The notes under the pieces are model-generated. The model saw nothing but the letters and a program-made list of their open reading frames with translations. It searched no databases and had not been told where the DNA came from. Shown piece after piece: positions 41,186 to 52,632 of a stretch of DNA of 60,000 nt (the stretch's first letter is position 1; each line of letters starts with the position of its first letter). The translations under genes and the position numbers were made by a program. Source of the stretch: Diphasiastrum complanatum (Eukaryota; Streptophyta; Lycopodiopsida; Lycopodiales; Lycopodiaceae); assembly GCA_029204225.1 (NCBI GenBank), contig CM055103.1, positions 6,820,852 through 6,880,851 on the forward strand. Direction: 5' to 3'.

Positions 41186-43611
41186 ATGTACGAGAGCATC
41201 AGCCATTGATCAAAAGCAAATCAATGTTTAGCAAGTTTTGGTGCTAAAAACTAGTATTGAAAAGACAAGCTAGAATCTTGATTTTGGTGAGGCGATTTGA
41301 TCCCAAACTTGATAGGGGTCCAAATCAGTATTTTCCACATGTGTGAGCACCTCTGAACCTGCATTTAATGCATGGTGTTCATTTTATCCAAAAAAATTCA
41401 ATTTGTGAGCTTTTGATGTAATTTTTGGTGGAAATCTTATTTTAAGCTACCAAGATTGAGTGCCATTGATTAGATTTGACATAGGGCCATGAGATCTAAT
41501 TAATCTAGGCTAAAATCAGGTCCTCTAAACTTGTTTTACAGGTCTTGAAAGTACATCAAAAAGTGTGAGTGAGATTTAGTCATGTTTTTGTCCAAAAATG
41601 GGGAAAATTGGTAGGATTTGATAGGTCTTTGATAGAATCTCATCTAATCTTCATTTCTTCTTTGTGAGGGATGTAAGAATTGTGACTAGAAGTCCAAAGA
41701 GAGGGCTAAAAGTCAAATTTGAGGTAATCAAGACAAAGTGAAACTTTTGTAAGTTTCTAGGTTCAAATCAAAACCAATTTTCTTGAGCATTGTTTTGTAG
41801 GATCCTTCCAAAAAGTTCTTTTGAATCAAGATCAAGAGGATTTTGCTACTTGAATCTTTGTGCATTTCAAGTAATTTTCTAGTGGAAAAATCCTAAAAAA
41901 GAACTTAGGGAGGGTTGAGAAGTTCAATATACTTTGTGTTCATTGATTTTCTCAAGAGTAGTCAATAGAGTGAAAAATTGACAAGATTTGTTTGAAAGTA
42001 GTTTTCAATTCATCTTATCTTTATTCCAGCTTTGTGAGGGGGTGATAGAACTATGATTATAAGTCCATTTGTTGGATTAGAAATCAAATTTGAGTGAAAC
42101 CTACAAGTGTGAGACCTTTGTGAGTTTCAAGTCAATCAAATCTATTTCCTGTTTGTAGAAGTCACTAGTAAGAGATCTGTTGGAGCATAACTTCTAGAAG
42201 CTAGTGAGAGATTGAATTCTACAAATTATGCTATTTAGAAGGTTAGGATGTCTTTTCTCAAATGATAAAGAGTGTAGGATAGATGGTGTTGGTACCATCT
42301 CTTTGTGTCTAGAATCCTCAAAATGCATGGATCTAGAAAATGTCCTTTATGTACCATCAATCACCAAGAATATGCTTAGTGTTGGTCTACTCTTAGAAAG
42401 TGGTTTGGATGTCCACTTTAAACATGGAAGTTTGTTTCATTTTTAAGAATGATGTTTGCATTGCAAAGGGATTTAAGCATGAAAGATTGTTTAAGTTAGA
42501 AGCTAGTCTTGCTTTTGAGAGTGTGAGCTTGGCAAAGGAGGAGATCACTCAAGTGGAGATCTTGGCATAGTGTGATCTTGCTTGCTTTGAGAAGGAGCAT
42601 CAAAAGGAGAAAGATGTTGAGGATCAGCTTCAAAGCATGAGAGTTCCAAGGGAGTCCTCAATGACAATGGCCGAGTCATCAAATTGCATGCAAATTGTCC
42701 ATTCAAGTGTGCATCTTGCAAGGATGGTGAGCATTGGAGAGTCTACAAGCTTTGAATACTTTTTGGAAAGTATTATAGACATGGAGTGACTCGTTTCTTA
42801 TATTTAAGATTCATGGTGTTTAGTACTCTTTATGACAAGACAATGAAATTAGATGCTTTCAAATCTACATTTGTTGTTGATAAAGCAATTTCATTGGATA
42901 ACTATTTTTGTAATAGTTTGAATAGAGTCATAGAAGATAAAACATCATTTGTATTGGAAATCTATGGATCCACATGCTTTGTGCATGATCATTCCAATGT
43001 AAGGACCAAAGATTTTCCTATTTCAATGATAGGAATAATGGCAGTGTTTTGCTCTTCAAGTAGAGATTGTAGAATCTACTTGTTTTCCACCAAAGAATTT
43101 GTCAATGGTGGAAATGTGAGCTTTCAAGAGTGGAAGATTTGTAAACTTGAAGAAGCACCTTTGGATCAACACCTTATTTAGTTCATTAATGGTTTGGAGT
43201 CAAGTCAAGTGGAGGAACAAGCTCAAGACTCAAGGACTCCAAGAAGAATCTTGAGTATCAAGATGGAGCCATCAAGGCTCAATAATGTGGATCAATCAAG
43301 GCAAGTTGTCTTTGGAAACATTGTGTATGCACTTAATTTTTCAGTTGATGTATCTTCAAGTGCACAAAATGCCTTGGAATCCATGGCTTCGCATGATGTA
43401 TAGTGTTTGAAGTGTGCTACAAGTATATAACACATTTGTGGAACAACTTGTAAGGGATCCTTTAAGAGGTGGTGAAAGATCCTTCATGGACATCATTCTC
43501 TATTGGAGTCTCAAAAGTTCCTTGTTTGTAGCTAGTTTTTTAGATGCTTCTAAAGCATTCATTCATCTAGCAAGAGAATTGTAAATAGATCAAGCTAAAT
43601 TTGAGGAGGAG
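41186..43611 (+). pseudogene. copia D1 interior, heavily deleted gag-pol
   Basis: A ~1 kb leader resembles that of D2 (tttagcaagttttggtgc). At 42183 the gag start (EASERLNSTNYAI) runs straight into the post-protease region (ECRIDGVGTISLCLESSKCM, NMLSVGLLLESGLDVHFKHG), so most of gag and the protease site are deleted. Then KGFKHERLFKLEASLAFE, a further jump to the integrase C-terminal part (EIYGSTCFVHDHSNVRTKDF) and a linker (EEQAQDSRTPRRI). RT and RNase H are absent, and the polypurine tract ttgaggaggag (43601-43611) and 3' LTR follow. Clear deletion derivative of the D2 family. Confidence 0.8.
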
Positions 43612-44310
43612 TGTGAAGAATTGCCAAAAATTGGCAAATCTAGCTTGATCAAAACCATGTAGAATAGTGTAAATTTTGTACATAGTTAGGTTCCACACAT
43701 GTATGGCCAAAATTTCATGTGGCAACCCACTCCTAATGTAGGTTAGGTCAAGTCAAGAGAGTTGGTCATGTCTATTTGGTGGTCATCCCTCCTTTATAGG
43801 ACCTACACCTAAGTTTAAAGTGAACATTTGACCAACTAGCTACCTACCAAGCATAACTCTAGGATCTAGGCTAGGGTTTCATTTTAGGACAAGAAGAGTG
43901 AGTTAACTTCCTTATTACATGTTGGAAATCCACCTAACTTCAAGAAGGAAGTCGAATTTGCTATGTATTCCAAGCTCCCATAGTGAGAAGATAGAATATT
44001 TTTGGAGCGCATTGGGAATCTCAAGCTACTCCACTATGTACATTGAGTTTTTTTTTATCCAAATGCAACCAAATCAATTTATACTTGTTTCTCAGCTTGA
44101 AGGCCCTACTACAGCCTATAGTACACATGTGTGGGCTCGAATTTTAATGTTGATCAATGCTTTTGATTGTTGATGCTTGTTGTTTGTCAAATTGCCAATC
44201 TAGATCAACTTGTTTGTGTCTAGCTTTTTGATAAATTGTTAAGCAAGCATCCAATCACTCTTGTGGATATTTTGTAAATGCATTTATGGTCTTAAAGTAT
44301 AGTAGTTTCA
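43612..44310 (+). repeat. 3' LTR of copia D1 (699 bp)
   Basis: TGTGAAGAATTGCCAAAAAT ... AGTAGTTTCA. It shares gatctaga[cg].[ta]aggg, ccta.gtaggtta and ggccaaa landmarks with the D2 LTRs but is clearly diverged, so D1 and D2 are separate insertions. Confidence 0.85.
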
Positions 44311-44556
44311 TAGTCCTTAACAGAATATGGCCGTAACACCTACTACAATATATATATTTTTAATTCTTGGTAAATGCTAGTATATCCTCAATTATGATAG
44401 AGTGTTATCAATGAAAAATATACGTATTTTTAATCTCCACCAAAAAGTAAACAATACATATGGGACAAAGGCACACTATTAAACATTGGTAGTGACTTTT
44501 GGAGCAATTACTAACTATGCAGATGTGCACAAAAAATGTCAAACTATAACAATTGT

Positions 44557-45244
44557 TGTGAAAAATTGCTTACATTGGCAGATCTAGCCATGTAGAATAT
44601 TGTATACTTTGTCAATATTTTTTGTTAGTCACTTGTATGGCCAAAGTGCCACTTGTCAATCTACACCTAATGTAGGTTACCATGAGTCAAGAGGAGTGAT
44701 TGTGTCCATTTGGTAGTGAATCCGACTCTGTAGGATCTAGACCTTGATTTATGATGAGATTTGTACCTACCATGCACCTACCAAACATGACTCTTGGATC
44801 TAGACTAGGGTATTCATTTTAGGGCAAGAAAGTTGAGTCTACTTCCTTATTACATGTTGAATTTTCACCTAACTTTGCAAAGGAAGTGTCTTTTCCTATG
44901 TATTTCCATTCTCCATAGTGAGAAGATAGAAACTTTTTGGAGCCTCAAGAGGAAACTCGGATTTTCTCTCTTTGTATGGTGATTGTGATTGATTCCAATG
45001 AAACTCAGCTTTGGCACACATTATCCTCTATTTATAGGCCGTAAAATAGCCTCATTTTCACACTTGTGAAGTGGAATTTCAGTTTATGATCAATGCTTTG
45101 ATTATCTCTACTTGTTTTCTATCAAGCTGCTAAACTAGATCTTGTTTTGTTGACTAGTATCTGATAGATTGTTAAGCAAGCACACAATCAACTTTGTGGA
45201 TCATTCAAAGATCCATTTATGGTACTCAAGTACTGTACTTTTCA
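44557..45244 (+). repeat. 5' LTR of copia D2
   Basis: 688 bp, TGTGAAAAATTGCTTACATT ... CTGTACTTTTCA. Confidence 0.9.
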
Positions 45245-45246
45245 CC

Positions 45247-45259
45247 TGGTATCAGAGCC
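45247..45259 (+). promoter_or_regulatory. primer binding site of copia D2
   Basis: TGGTATCAGAGCC two bases after the LTR end; initiator tRNA-Met primer. A ~620-bp leader follows, resembling that of D1. Confidence 0.92.
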
Positions 45260-45879
45260 AAGTACAAGGCTATTGATCAATGTTTGAAACCAATCCAGTT
45301 TTAGCAGGTTTTTGGTGCAAAAAGCTAGTATTGGAAGGGCGAGCTGGTATCCAAGTTTTGGTGACAAGATTTGATTCCAAATTTTTTTTGGATCAAAATT
45401 CGTACTGTTCACACATGTGGGAAACTTTGAACCATCATTTAAACCCCTATATTCATTGGATCATTAAAAAATTTCATCTGGTGTCAGTTTGATGTAATTT
45501 TTGGTGCAAATTCTAGGATAAGCTACCAAGATCACTTGCCATTAATTAGTTTTGACTTTGTTTCATGAGAACTAATTAATCTAGACTGAATTTAGACCTC
45601 CTTAAAGTGGAAATCAGGTCTAGAAAGTACATCAAAGTGATAAAGAGAGATAGTCATTTTATTGTCCAAAAATAGCCAAAATTGGCAAGATTTGTTTGAG
45701 AGTAGTTTTCACATCATCTTATCTTCATTCCAGCTTTGTGAGGGAGTGATAGAACTATGATTACAAGTCCATTTGTTGGATTAGAAATAAGATTTGAGTG
45801 AAACACTGCAAGTTAGAAACCTTTGTGAGTTCCAAGTTCAACCAAATCTATATCTTGTGTGTAGAATTTCACTAGTAAG

Positions 45880-46717
45880 ATGAGATCAGTTGGAGCATAC
45901 CTTCTAGAAGCTAGTGAGAGGTTAAATTCTACCAATTATGCTATTTGGAAAGTGGGGATGGAGTCACTCATGGTGCTCCAGAATCTTTATGAGTTTCTAA
46001 TTGATGATGAGGATGAACCTCTAGATGCATAGGAATTAGTGAGATACATGAAGAGATCTAGGTTTGCATTTCACTGTATTAAGATGAATGTAAGCAATGA
46101 TTTTTTGAGGGAAGTGTCATCATGTAAAAGTGCTAAAGAGGCTTGGGAATATCTAAAATCAATCTGTGAGTCTAGTAACACTTCGAGAGTTCTCATGCTT
46201 AGGAATCAGATGCTGCAAAGCATGAAGAGGAGTGATGTGAGTGCACGGGATTATGTGCTCAGAATCAAGTCTCTCAATATGGAGTTAGCTCCATTGAGAG
46301 AAGATTCAAGATGGTGAGCTTGTTCAGATTGTCCTTAATAGTCTAGGGAGTGACTTTTCAAATTTGGTTCAAAACTTTGCAATCCAAGACACTTTGCCCA
46401 CTATAGAAAAGCTTCATAATGTATTAGTGGCTAAAGAGTGTAGGATGATGCACATCAATGCAAAAATGAATGCTATTTCTCTGCAGGATGGTGATGAGAA
46501 AGCTAATTTCTCATTCAAAGGCAAGAAGAAGATCAATAACAAAAAGAAGCACTCCAAGGAGACCAAGGAGGAGGATGATGCTTCAAGCTCAAAGAGCAAG
46601 ATCAAGGACAAGTCCAAGTACAAATGTTTTTTTTGTGGAAAGAAAGAACATTTTGCATCAGAATGTCTCAAGAAGAAGAAGGCACAAGAGAGCAAACAAA
46701 GCAACATTGCACATTAG
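45880..46717 (+). pseudogene. copia D2 gag
   Basis: ATG at 45880: MRSVGAYLLEASERLNSTNY, AIWKVGMESLMVL (DUF4219-like). A stop at about 46030 interrupts, then the helical UBN2 core continues (KSAKEAWEYLKSICESSNTS, RNQMLQSMKRSDVSARDYVL). A frameshift near 46310 leads to ELVQIVLNSLGSDF, LPTIEKLHNVLVAKE, a Lys/Glu/Ser-rich linker and the zinc knuckle CFFCGKKEHFASEC at about 46625-46666 (C-x2-C-x4-H-x4-C). One stop plus one shift from an intact gag. Confidence 0.88.
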
Positions 46718-47899
46718 GAGGAGGAGGAGGATGAAGAAGAGTCATCCTTGATGGTTTCCAACAAACTTCCATCATCCAAGAGCAGCACCAATGATTCTTG
46801 GTGGATTGATAGTGGGGATAGCTCCTACATGACATATCAAAAGGAAATTTTCTCCACTTTTACTTTCTTACAATGATGTACATAGATCAATCTATATTGC
46901 AAGTAGTCAAGAATGCAATATAAGTGGAATAGGAACCATTCCATTGTATGTTGGATCATCCAAAAGGATGAATCTTGAGAATGTTCTTTATGCTCCTAAG
47001 TTAACCAAGAATTTGCTTAGTGTTGGCCAATTAATGGATCATGGCCTTGATGTACAATTCAAGCATGGAGTTTGTTCCATCCTTAGAAATGATGAATGTA
47101 TAGCTAAAGGCTTTAAGCAAGGTAGATTGTTTAAGCTTGATGCTAATGTTGCAGTGGAGAGTGTAAATTTGGCAAAGGTGGAGATATCAAAGGTGGAACT
47201 ATGGCACAAAAGGTTGGGCCTTTCCAACTTCAAAGCCATGGAAAGGAGCTTGCATTTGGACTCCCCAAGCATTTGTCAAAGTGTGGGAAGATATGTGAAG
47301 CATGTAGCCTCTCAAAGGCTCACAAACTACCCTTCTCAAGATCTACATCAAGCTCAAGCTCTCCTCTTGAACTCGTCCATTTAGATGCTCATAGTTTTTC
47401 ACATGAGCCTAATGGTGGTGCCAAGTATTATGTAATCTTCATTGATGACTATTCTAGATACTGTTGGATGTACCTCTTGTCTAGCAAAGCTATGGTATTT
47501 GATTCTTTTGTAAAGTTCAAGACTTTGGTAGAAAATCAACTTCGTACCAAGATTAAGATATTAAGGAGTGATAATGGAGGTGAATATATCTCCAATAAGT
47601 TAATTGACTTTTGTAATTCTAATGGCATAAAGAGGGAGTTGTCATGTCCATACACCCCTCAACAAAATGGAGTGATTAAGAGGAGAAATAGAACTCTTTG
47701 TGAGTGTGCTAAGGCCTTAAGGCTAGATGTTTCTCCACCCAAACCATTTTGGGGTGAGGCAATAACTTGTGCTAATTATTTGTGCAATAGATTGCCTAAT
47801 CAAGCCATTGAAGGAATCACACCATTTGAAGCTCTATTTGCAGAGAAATCCAATCTCAAGGATCTCAAAGTTTTTGGATCCACTTGCTATGTATACTAA
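46718..47899 (+). pseudogene. copia D2 protease and integrase
   Basis: Protease motif WWIDSGDSSYMTYQKEIFST (46800-46860; the usual A after DSG is D). A shift, then YVGSSKRMNLENVLYAPKLT, GAG-pre-integrase VELWHKRLGLSNFKAMERS, a shift near 47240, CEACSLSKAHKLPF (Cys pair of the zinc domain), and the core: HLDAHSFSHEPNGG (first Asp), FIDDYSRYCWMYLL, RSDNGGEYIS (second Asp). The third catalytic residue is lost: PQQNGVIKRRNRTLCE has Lys in place of Glu. The C-terminal part FWGEAITCANYLCNRLPNQA, VFGSTCYVY ends in a stop at 47899. Confidence 0.9.
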
Positions 47900-47902
47900 T
47901 CC

Positions 47903-49882
47903 TTGGATACAAGGAAGAAGGATGATGCAACCTCCATCAAAGGCATATTTGTGGGATATGGTGAGAATAGCAAAGGATATAGAGTCTTCAATCCCATCAC
48001 TAGCAAGGTGATAGTGAGTAGGGATGTTATTTTTTATGAAGGACATGCTTGTGATTTGGATGATAATGCTACTAATCATCTTGATGCCAAGGATCATGCT
48101 AGGATGGAGGAGGAGCTTCCAAATGAAGAAGAATTTGAAGATCCACCTCAAGATGCAAGAACTCCAAGAACTCCAAGGAGATCCAGAAGGACAATGACCG
48201 AGCTATTGAGGCTCACCTATGATGGTCAAAGTGATCAAAGAGAAGGCTCATCATCTTTCGCATCTTACACCTTTCTTACTTCAATGTTAGATGAGCCAAC
48301 ATGCTATGAAGATGCTTGTAAATCTAAGAGTTGGATGGATGCTATGCAAGTAGAGTATAATGCTCTCATTGAGATTCATACTTGGGATCTTGTGGATCTT
48401 CCTCAAGGGAAAAAACCTCTTGATTGCAAGTGGGTATTTAGATTGAAGTATAATAAAGATGGATCAATAAGTAAGCATTAAGCTAGGCTTGTAGCAAAAG
48501 GATTCTTACAGACCAAAGACATTGATTATGATGAGACTTTTGCTCCTGTGGCTAAACTTGTTAATATCAGGTTGATCATTAGTCTTGCTACAACCTTCAA
48601 TTGGGAGCTATTCCAACTTGATTTCACAAATGATTTCCTCAATGGTTATTTGGAGGAAGAGATCTACATGAGGCAACTCGAGGGCTTCATCAAGGCAAAG
48701 CATGAAAAAAATGTGTGTTTCTTGAAGAAGAGCCTTTATGGGGTCAAGCAAGCACCTAGACCTTGGTACTCTAGGCTAAACTCTTTTCTCATTTCCATCA
48801 ATTTTGTAATGAGTGCCTATGATCCATCATTGTACATAAGATTTTATGATGACATGATCATTATTTTTTTTTGCATGTAGATGACATTATCTTGAGTGGT
48901 AATGATCTAGATGGAATTAGACTCTGTAAAAATTGCTTTGGCAAAAGAGTTTAAAATGGTAGATCTCGGCCTATTAAGTTTCATTCTTGGAATAGAGGTT
49001 ATTAGAGGATGTGATTTTAGCTTTATTTGTCAATCTAAATATGCTACAGCCATCCTAGATAGATTTGGAATGAAGAATTATAAAGGCATTGAGACACCAA
49101 TGGAGCAACATGTAAAAGCATCTATTGATGGTGATGAAGCATCCTTTTAGGACATCACATTATATAGAAGACTTATTGCTCCTTGATTTATTTCTAGACC
49201 TGATCTTAGCTATAGTGTTGGAAAGTTAAGCCAATTCATGCAAAGTCCTCTAGTTTCACATTGGAAGATGGCCAAAAGAGTTCTTAGATATATTTCATCT
49301 ACTAAGAATTTTGGCATTTTATATAGAGGGACTAATCTTGGCTTAAGAGCCTATAGTGACTCGGATTTTGTAAGTGACAAAGTGGAAATGAAATCAACAA
49401 GTGCCTTTGCCACCTTTCTATGTGATGGAGTAGTCTCATGGCTTTCCAAAAAGAAAGGTACCATCTCCTTATCTTCCACAAAATCTGAGTACAAGGCCTT
49501 GACATCAATATGCAAGGAGGTCTTGTGGCTCAAAAGACTATTGGTGGAGCTTCATGTTATGGAGGATGAGATCTCAATCATCTATTGTGACAACAAATCA
49601 GCCCAATCACTTGCAACTAATCCTACATTCCATGCAAAGAGCAAACACATCGAGATTGCTCATCATTTTGTGAGGGAGAAAGTGCAAGCCAAAGATATCA
49701 GGCTCCAACATGTGTCATCATCAAGTTGCTTGGCTGATTTGTTTTCTAAATCTTTACCTAAAGATTCATTTGTCAAGCTTAGATCTTCAATTGGAGTGAT
49801 TGGTAAAAGTATTGTTGTTTCTAAGGCTAGATTTGAGGAGGAGTGTGAAAAATTGCCTACATTGACAAATCTAGCCATGTAG
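47903..49882 (+). pseudogene. copia D2 reverse transcriptase and RNase H
   Basis: Linker GIFVGYGENSKGYRVFNPIT, then RT: WMDAMQVEYNALIEIHTWDL, PLDCKWVFRLKYNKDGSISK, stop, ARLVAKGFLQTKDIDYDETF, APVAKL, FQLDFTNDFLNGYLEEEIYM, KSLYGVKQAPRPWYSRL. The catalytic box is HVDDIILSG (usual YVDD) just after a frameshift in a T run at about 48865. DLGLLSFILGIEV, RLIAP, stop, RPDLSYSVGKLSQFMQSP, then RNase H AYSDSDFVSDKVEMKS, ISLSSTKSEYKALTSICKEV (the usual TEAEY reads TKSEY), CDNKSAQSLATNP, HIEIAHHFVREKV. The stop at 49880 overlaps the 3' LTR; the polypurine tract is tttgaggaggag (49832-49843). Confidence 0.92.
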
Positions 49883-50528
49883 AATATTATATATTTTGTC
49901 AATATTTTTTGTTAGTCACTTGTATGGCCAAAGTGCCACTTGTCAATCTACACCTAATGTAGGTTACCACGAGTCAAGAGGAGTGGTTGTGTCCATTTGG
50001 TAGTGATTCCTACTTTGTAGGATCTAGACCTTGATTTATGATGAGATTTGTACCTACCATGCACCTACCAAGCATGACTCTTGGATCTAGACTAGGGTTT
50101 TCATTTTAGGACAAGAAAGTTGAGTCTACTTCCTTATTACATGATGGATTTTCACCTAAATTTGCAAAGGAAGTGTCTTTTACTATGTATTTCCATTCTC
50201 CATAGTGAGAAGATAGAAACTTTTTGGAGCCTCAAGATGAAACTCGGATTTCTCTCTTTGTATCGTGATTGTGATTGATTCCAATGAAACTCAGCTTTGG
50301 TGCACATTATCCTCTGTCTATAGGCCGTACAACAGCCTCATTTTCACACGTGTGAAGTCGGATTTTAGTTTATGATCAATGCTTTGATTGTCTCTACTTG
50401 TTTTCTATCAAACTGCTAAACTAGATCTTGTTTTGTTGACTAGTATCTGATAGATTGTTAAGCAAGCACAAAATCAACCTTGTGGATCATTCAAAGATCC
50501 ATTTATTACTCAAGTACTGTACTTTTCA
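49844..50528 (+). repeat. 3' LTR of copia D2
   Basis: 685 bp, TGTGAAAAATTGCCTACATT ... CTGTACTTTTCA. It differs from the 5' LTR at a few tens of positions by eye (for example cactccc vs gtgattcc near the middle, and a short indel in the last 40 bp), so the insertion is not recent. Confidence 0.9.
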
Positions 50529-51107
50529 GAACTGTCATATTCCAAAAGATCTAGCTTGTAATACATTTGATTCATACATTTACTTACAACTTTTAATAAA
50601 CTTTATTTTTTGTTGATATATTCTACATTGTATAAATAAGGCCTCCACCTCTGAAGGGCCTTCTAAAAGGATGAAGCCAATTTTAGCTTGTAAGATATTG
50701 GATAAGGGAAACCTATAACTGCCTCCAATAATCATTCATTACTTTTTGGATAAGATAAGTACTTTACTTGTGGAGAATTTAATTATTCTAGTGGATATTA
50801 TTCTGCTACAGATTATGGTCTGTAGATACTTGAGTACAGTTCTTTCGATTATATCTCTAGTTATCATAGGGCACAAACAAATCTATTAAGATGAATGATT
50901 GTTATTTTCTTGCATTTGATGCTAGAAACATGGACATCTAGCTCAAGAGAGTATCTAGGATACTCAGAATTGAGTTTTAATTATTTTATATCTTAATGAT
51001 TCTCCTAGAGATTCTAGTTGAATGAATTATCATATTTTAGAATTTTGGATTGGAAGCTTTTTGAATTGTCTGCTAGAGTTTGTGGATCGTTTCAAACTCT
51101 ATAATCA
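50529..51107. other. no gene recognised
   Basis: AT-rich, short repeats only. The part next to 51107 belongs to the segment duplicated at 56620-56820. Confidence 0.4.
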
Positions 51108-51370
51108 TTATTTTTTTTCTTTAACTTTAATTTTCAATTTGGGTAATATTTCACGTAAGTGCCGTACATGAGTGAAACCCAGATGACAAAATTTATCGCT
51201 TAGGATACTTTCCAAACATGAGATTGGACATGTTAGATATGGGTGTCCATACCCACAATCACGGCATAGAGGTACAAAGTTGCCTTGTGGCTTGTTAGGG
51301 CACTCCACAATTATATGGTTCTCTCCACATCCGTAACACTTGATGGGAGCTCTAAATCCAGTACTTCTAA
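51108..51370 (-). pseudogene. gag-like fragment with two zinc knuckles
   Basis: Minus strand: APIKCYGCGENHIIVECPNK is a C-x2-C-x3-H-x4-C knuckle, followed 12 residues later by LCRDCGYGHPYLTCP, a second C-x2-C-x3-H-x4-C knuckle, then SDKFCHLGFTHVRHLREILP. Tandem knuckles with this short spacing are a gag nucleocapsid feature. Upstream (51370-51560) the frame is broken. The tail is repeated in inverse orientation at 56620-56820. No LTR could be assigned. Confidence 0.6.
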
Positions 51371-51654
51371 GCTAGTTGGTGTAGATCGGTACCAAATCGC
51401 CATTCTCTCTATCTATAAAATACACTGAGACAAATCATGTGATTCCTCCATAGGGTAGTAGAATTCTTTGATCACTTCGACCATGTTGCTGGGTAGTTGG
51501 TTAAGGATTTCTCAGTACTAGGCCTTGGATTCTGGGGAGAATGGGTGGTAATGCCAATCTAGACGGTGGTTGGGGTAAGGCACCTTGACGTTGTGCCAAT
51601 GGAAAAAATGTAGATGGGTTTTGATTGTCAAAAGTTCTAGAAAATTCTAGATTT

Positions 51655-52030
51655 TCACTATTGGCGAGTTATACAGGATGAGTAATAGTAGGCGCGAGTA
51701 ATAAGATTATAACTCACTGAGATGCCTACCTATTCTAATAGATGATCAGGACGATTTGTAAATGTGACAAGTGATGTAGAAAACCTGGCGAGTTATATTG
51801 TTGGCGAGTAATAGAAGGGCAAGTAATAAAAATTATAACTCCTTGGCGGTCTGGCAAAACACTAATCAAGGTGTGTAGATGCATCTGTACTGATGGAGAG
51901 TTATAATAATGAGCATATAAAAATAACACTCAGTTGGTGAGTTATAGCTGGGCGAGTAATAGAAAAGTGATGGGAACAAAAAAAATGGGTTGGAAAATTT
52001 GAAATGGCGAGTAATAGTCTTTTTACTGGC
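51655..52030. repeat. interspersed GCGAGTAATAG / GAGTTATA motif cluster
   Basis: Words ggcgagttata and gcgagtaatag alternate at least four times (about 51664, 51787, 51940, 52003), twice followed by the inverse attataactc. Not a strict tandem repeat. It ends next to the family G LTR start at 52081. Confidence 0.5.
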
Positions 52031-52080
52031 CGACTTTCAGAATGATAGCTCTGAGGTTGCTAATCACCCTGCTATGATGG

Positions 52081-52632
52081 TGTTGAGGGTATTATAGTGT
52101 AAATAAATAAATTAGTTGGAAATAGTTGCGAGGGTTGTGGCATCCTACGTGCGTAAGGCCATGGCCCAATGAGCACTTGTAAATAAATAATTTTGGACAT
52201 AAACTTGACTTTGGGCCATGTAATTAAAAATAACATTAGAAGGCCAAAGTTAAGCTTAAACTTAAGTTTCTAAGTTTGTGAAGTAGTCAAAGGTCAAATA
52301 GTGGTAGGTGGGGTGTGTTTCTTGCTACACCATAGATTTGTTTGCTTCTTGTGAAGGGTGTGGATTTCAATCCCACCTTCTTGCAAGTAGCCAATAAGAA
52401 GAAAGGGGCAACGATGACCCCAAAGATAAAAAGGCACCATTTGTAACCATTTTTAATGCTTATTGAGAGGAGGAGACTCTACTATATTTGAGGAAAAACC
52501 ACCGTAAGAGACCTAAAATCACACTTTTGGCCAATAGAACTGATCAAATCCTCAAAGATTCAGACAGATTTCCATAGATCTACCAAGATCCAGCTACCCT
52601 GGATCTCTCCAACGAATGAATCTGAGATCAGG
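52081..52632 (+). repeat. 5' LTR and leader of gypsy G, second copy
   Basis: TGTTGAGGGTATTATAGTGT opens the LTR. It matches 6002-6273 (+) and the sequence down from 8807 (-) over about 260 bp (GTGGCATCCT, GGCCCAATGAGCACTTGTAA, GGTGGTAGGTGGGGTG). The LTR end and primer site could not be fixed; untranslated leader is included. Confidence 0.65.

Larger units (their letters stand above)
44557..50528 (+). mobile_element. copia D2, nearly full length (~5.97 kb)
   Basis: Two ~685-bp LTRs (44557-45244, 49844-50528), initiator tRNA-Met primer site, gag-protease-integrase-RT-RNase H order and a polypurine tract. No convincing target duplication: the left flank is attgt and the right flank gaact. Frameshifts, stops and a lost integrase Glu make it inactive. 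Confidence 0.92.

Noticed and set aside
44552-50533. Target-site duplication for copia D2
   Set aside because: Left flank attgt and right flank gaact do not match; no shifted boundary gave a convincing repeat.
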